Part shown: piece after piece, positions 63,998 to 64,000 of the stretch
How positions within the stretch are numbered: position 1 is the stretch's first letter
Layout: the number at the start of each line of letters is the position of its first letter
Made by a program: the position numbers and the translations under genes
Notes under the pieces: model-generated
Databases searched by the model: none
What the model saw: only the letters and a program-made list of their open reading frames with translations
What the model was told of the DNA's origin: nothing
Assembly: GCA_026417655.1 (NCBI GenBank)
Contig: JAOACS010000021.1
Location: 1-64,000 of the forward strand
Length of the DNA stretch: 64,000 bases
Source: Syntrophobacterales bacterium
GTDB lineage: Bacteria; Desulfobacterota; Syntrophobacteria; Syntrophobacterales; Thermodesulforhabdaceae
Reading direction: 5' to 3'

Positions 63998-64000
63998 GTT

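Noticed and set aside
1-64000. CRISPR arrays, prophage or replication origin
   Set aside because: No regular spaced repeats, phage structural genes, DnaA box clusters or rRNA genes were seen by eye.

Overview
The window reads as one end of a contig from an anaerobic, Gram-negative bacterium with moderately low GC content. It is most likely a member of the Desulfobacterota (former Deltaproteobacteria). The reasons are HdrABC-type heterodisulfide-reductase-like proteins, a 4Fe-4S and selenocysteine-rich redox repertoire, a TAXI-type binding protein, ADP-forming acyl-CoA synthetase, a heptose-phosphate adenylyltransferase and ABC-type O-antigen export. The species cannot be named from the sequence. 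Bases 1-23 are not genomic: they match the 3' end of a Nextera transposase adapter, so the first gene is cut by an assembly artefact.

Layout. 24-5.0 kb (minus strand): a truncated secreted beta-helix protein ending in a DUF4214 domain, then rfaE2, a hypothetical gene, a short ORF with an in-frame TGA that looks like a selenoprotein, trmL, a degenerate M50-like membrane protein and a lone resolvase-like domain. 5.1-8.2 kb: a radical SAM protein, a tandem HdrC-like ferredoxin, tRNA-Ser(GCT) and a TPR protein. 8.4-17 kb: acyl-CoA thioesterase, ADP-forming acyl-CoA synthetase, class II aldolase, P-type ATPase, class III aminotransferase and an orphan TAXI binding protein. 17-36 kb: an envelope region with four glycosyltransferase genes (six or so GT domains), a DUF4214-methyltransferase fusion, a type I secretion system (ABC, HlyD and divergent TolC), Wzm/Wzt-type export and an embedded small-protein/M23 peptidase/priA cluster. 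36.3-38 kb: yedF and a selenocysteine-containing selD. 38-48.8 kb: hdrCBA with a 1487-residue HdrA carrying a GltD-like insertion, a GcvH-like protein behind a near-consensus sigma-54 promoter, and a divergent sensor kinase, sigma-54 activator and archaemetzincin. 48.9-63.5 kb: a complete complex I (nuo) operon in which the NADH module is replaced. 63.7-64 kb: a small hypothetical gene.

The most striking system is the nuo operon, in the order nuoA-B-C-D-[NuoF iron-sulfur fragment fused to GltD]-[NuoG/FdhA selenoprotein]-H-I-J-K-L-M-N. There is no nuoE and no FMN/NADH-binding half of nuoF. NuoG carries an intact molybdopterin formate dehydrogenase active site whose catalytic residue is encoded by TGA, with a canonical bacterial SECIS hairpin 12 nt downstream. 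The inference is a complex I that takes electrons from formate and perhaps NAD(P)H through the GltD-like flavoprotein. The same genome segment encodes YedF and a Sec-containing SelD to make selenophosphate.

Three separate in-frame TGA codons (short ORF near 3.3 kb, selD, fdhA/nuoG) are followed at 12-13 nt by hairpins with a short stem and a seven-base apical loop containing GG. This shared geometry makes the uncharacterised 98-residue ORF a credible new selenoprotein. A second integrated system is the sigma-54-regulated hdr locus: a kinase with an N-terminal Rossmann-like domain and Cys-rich PAS region, plus an NtrC-type activator, sits divergent to a sigma-54 promoter driving the GcvH-like/hdrCBA genes, with paired direct repeats where activator sites would be expected.
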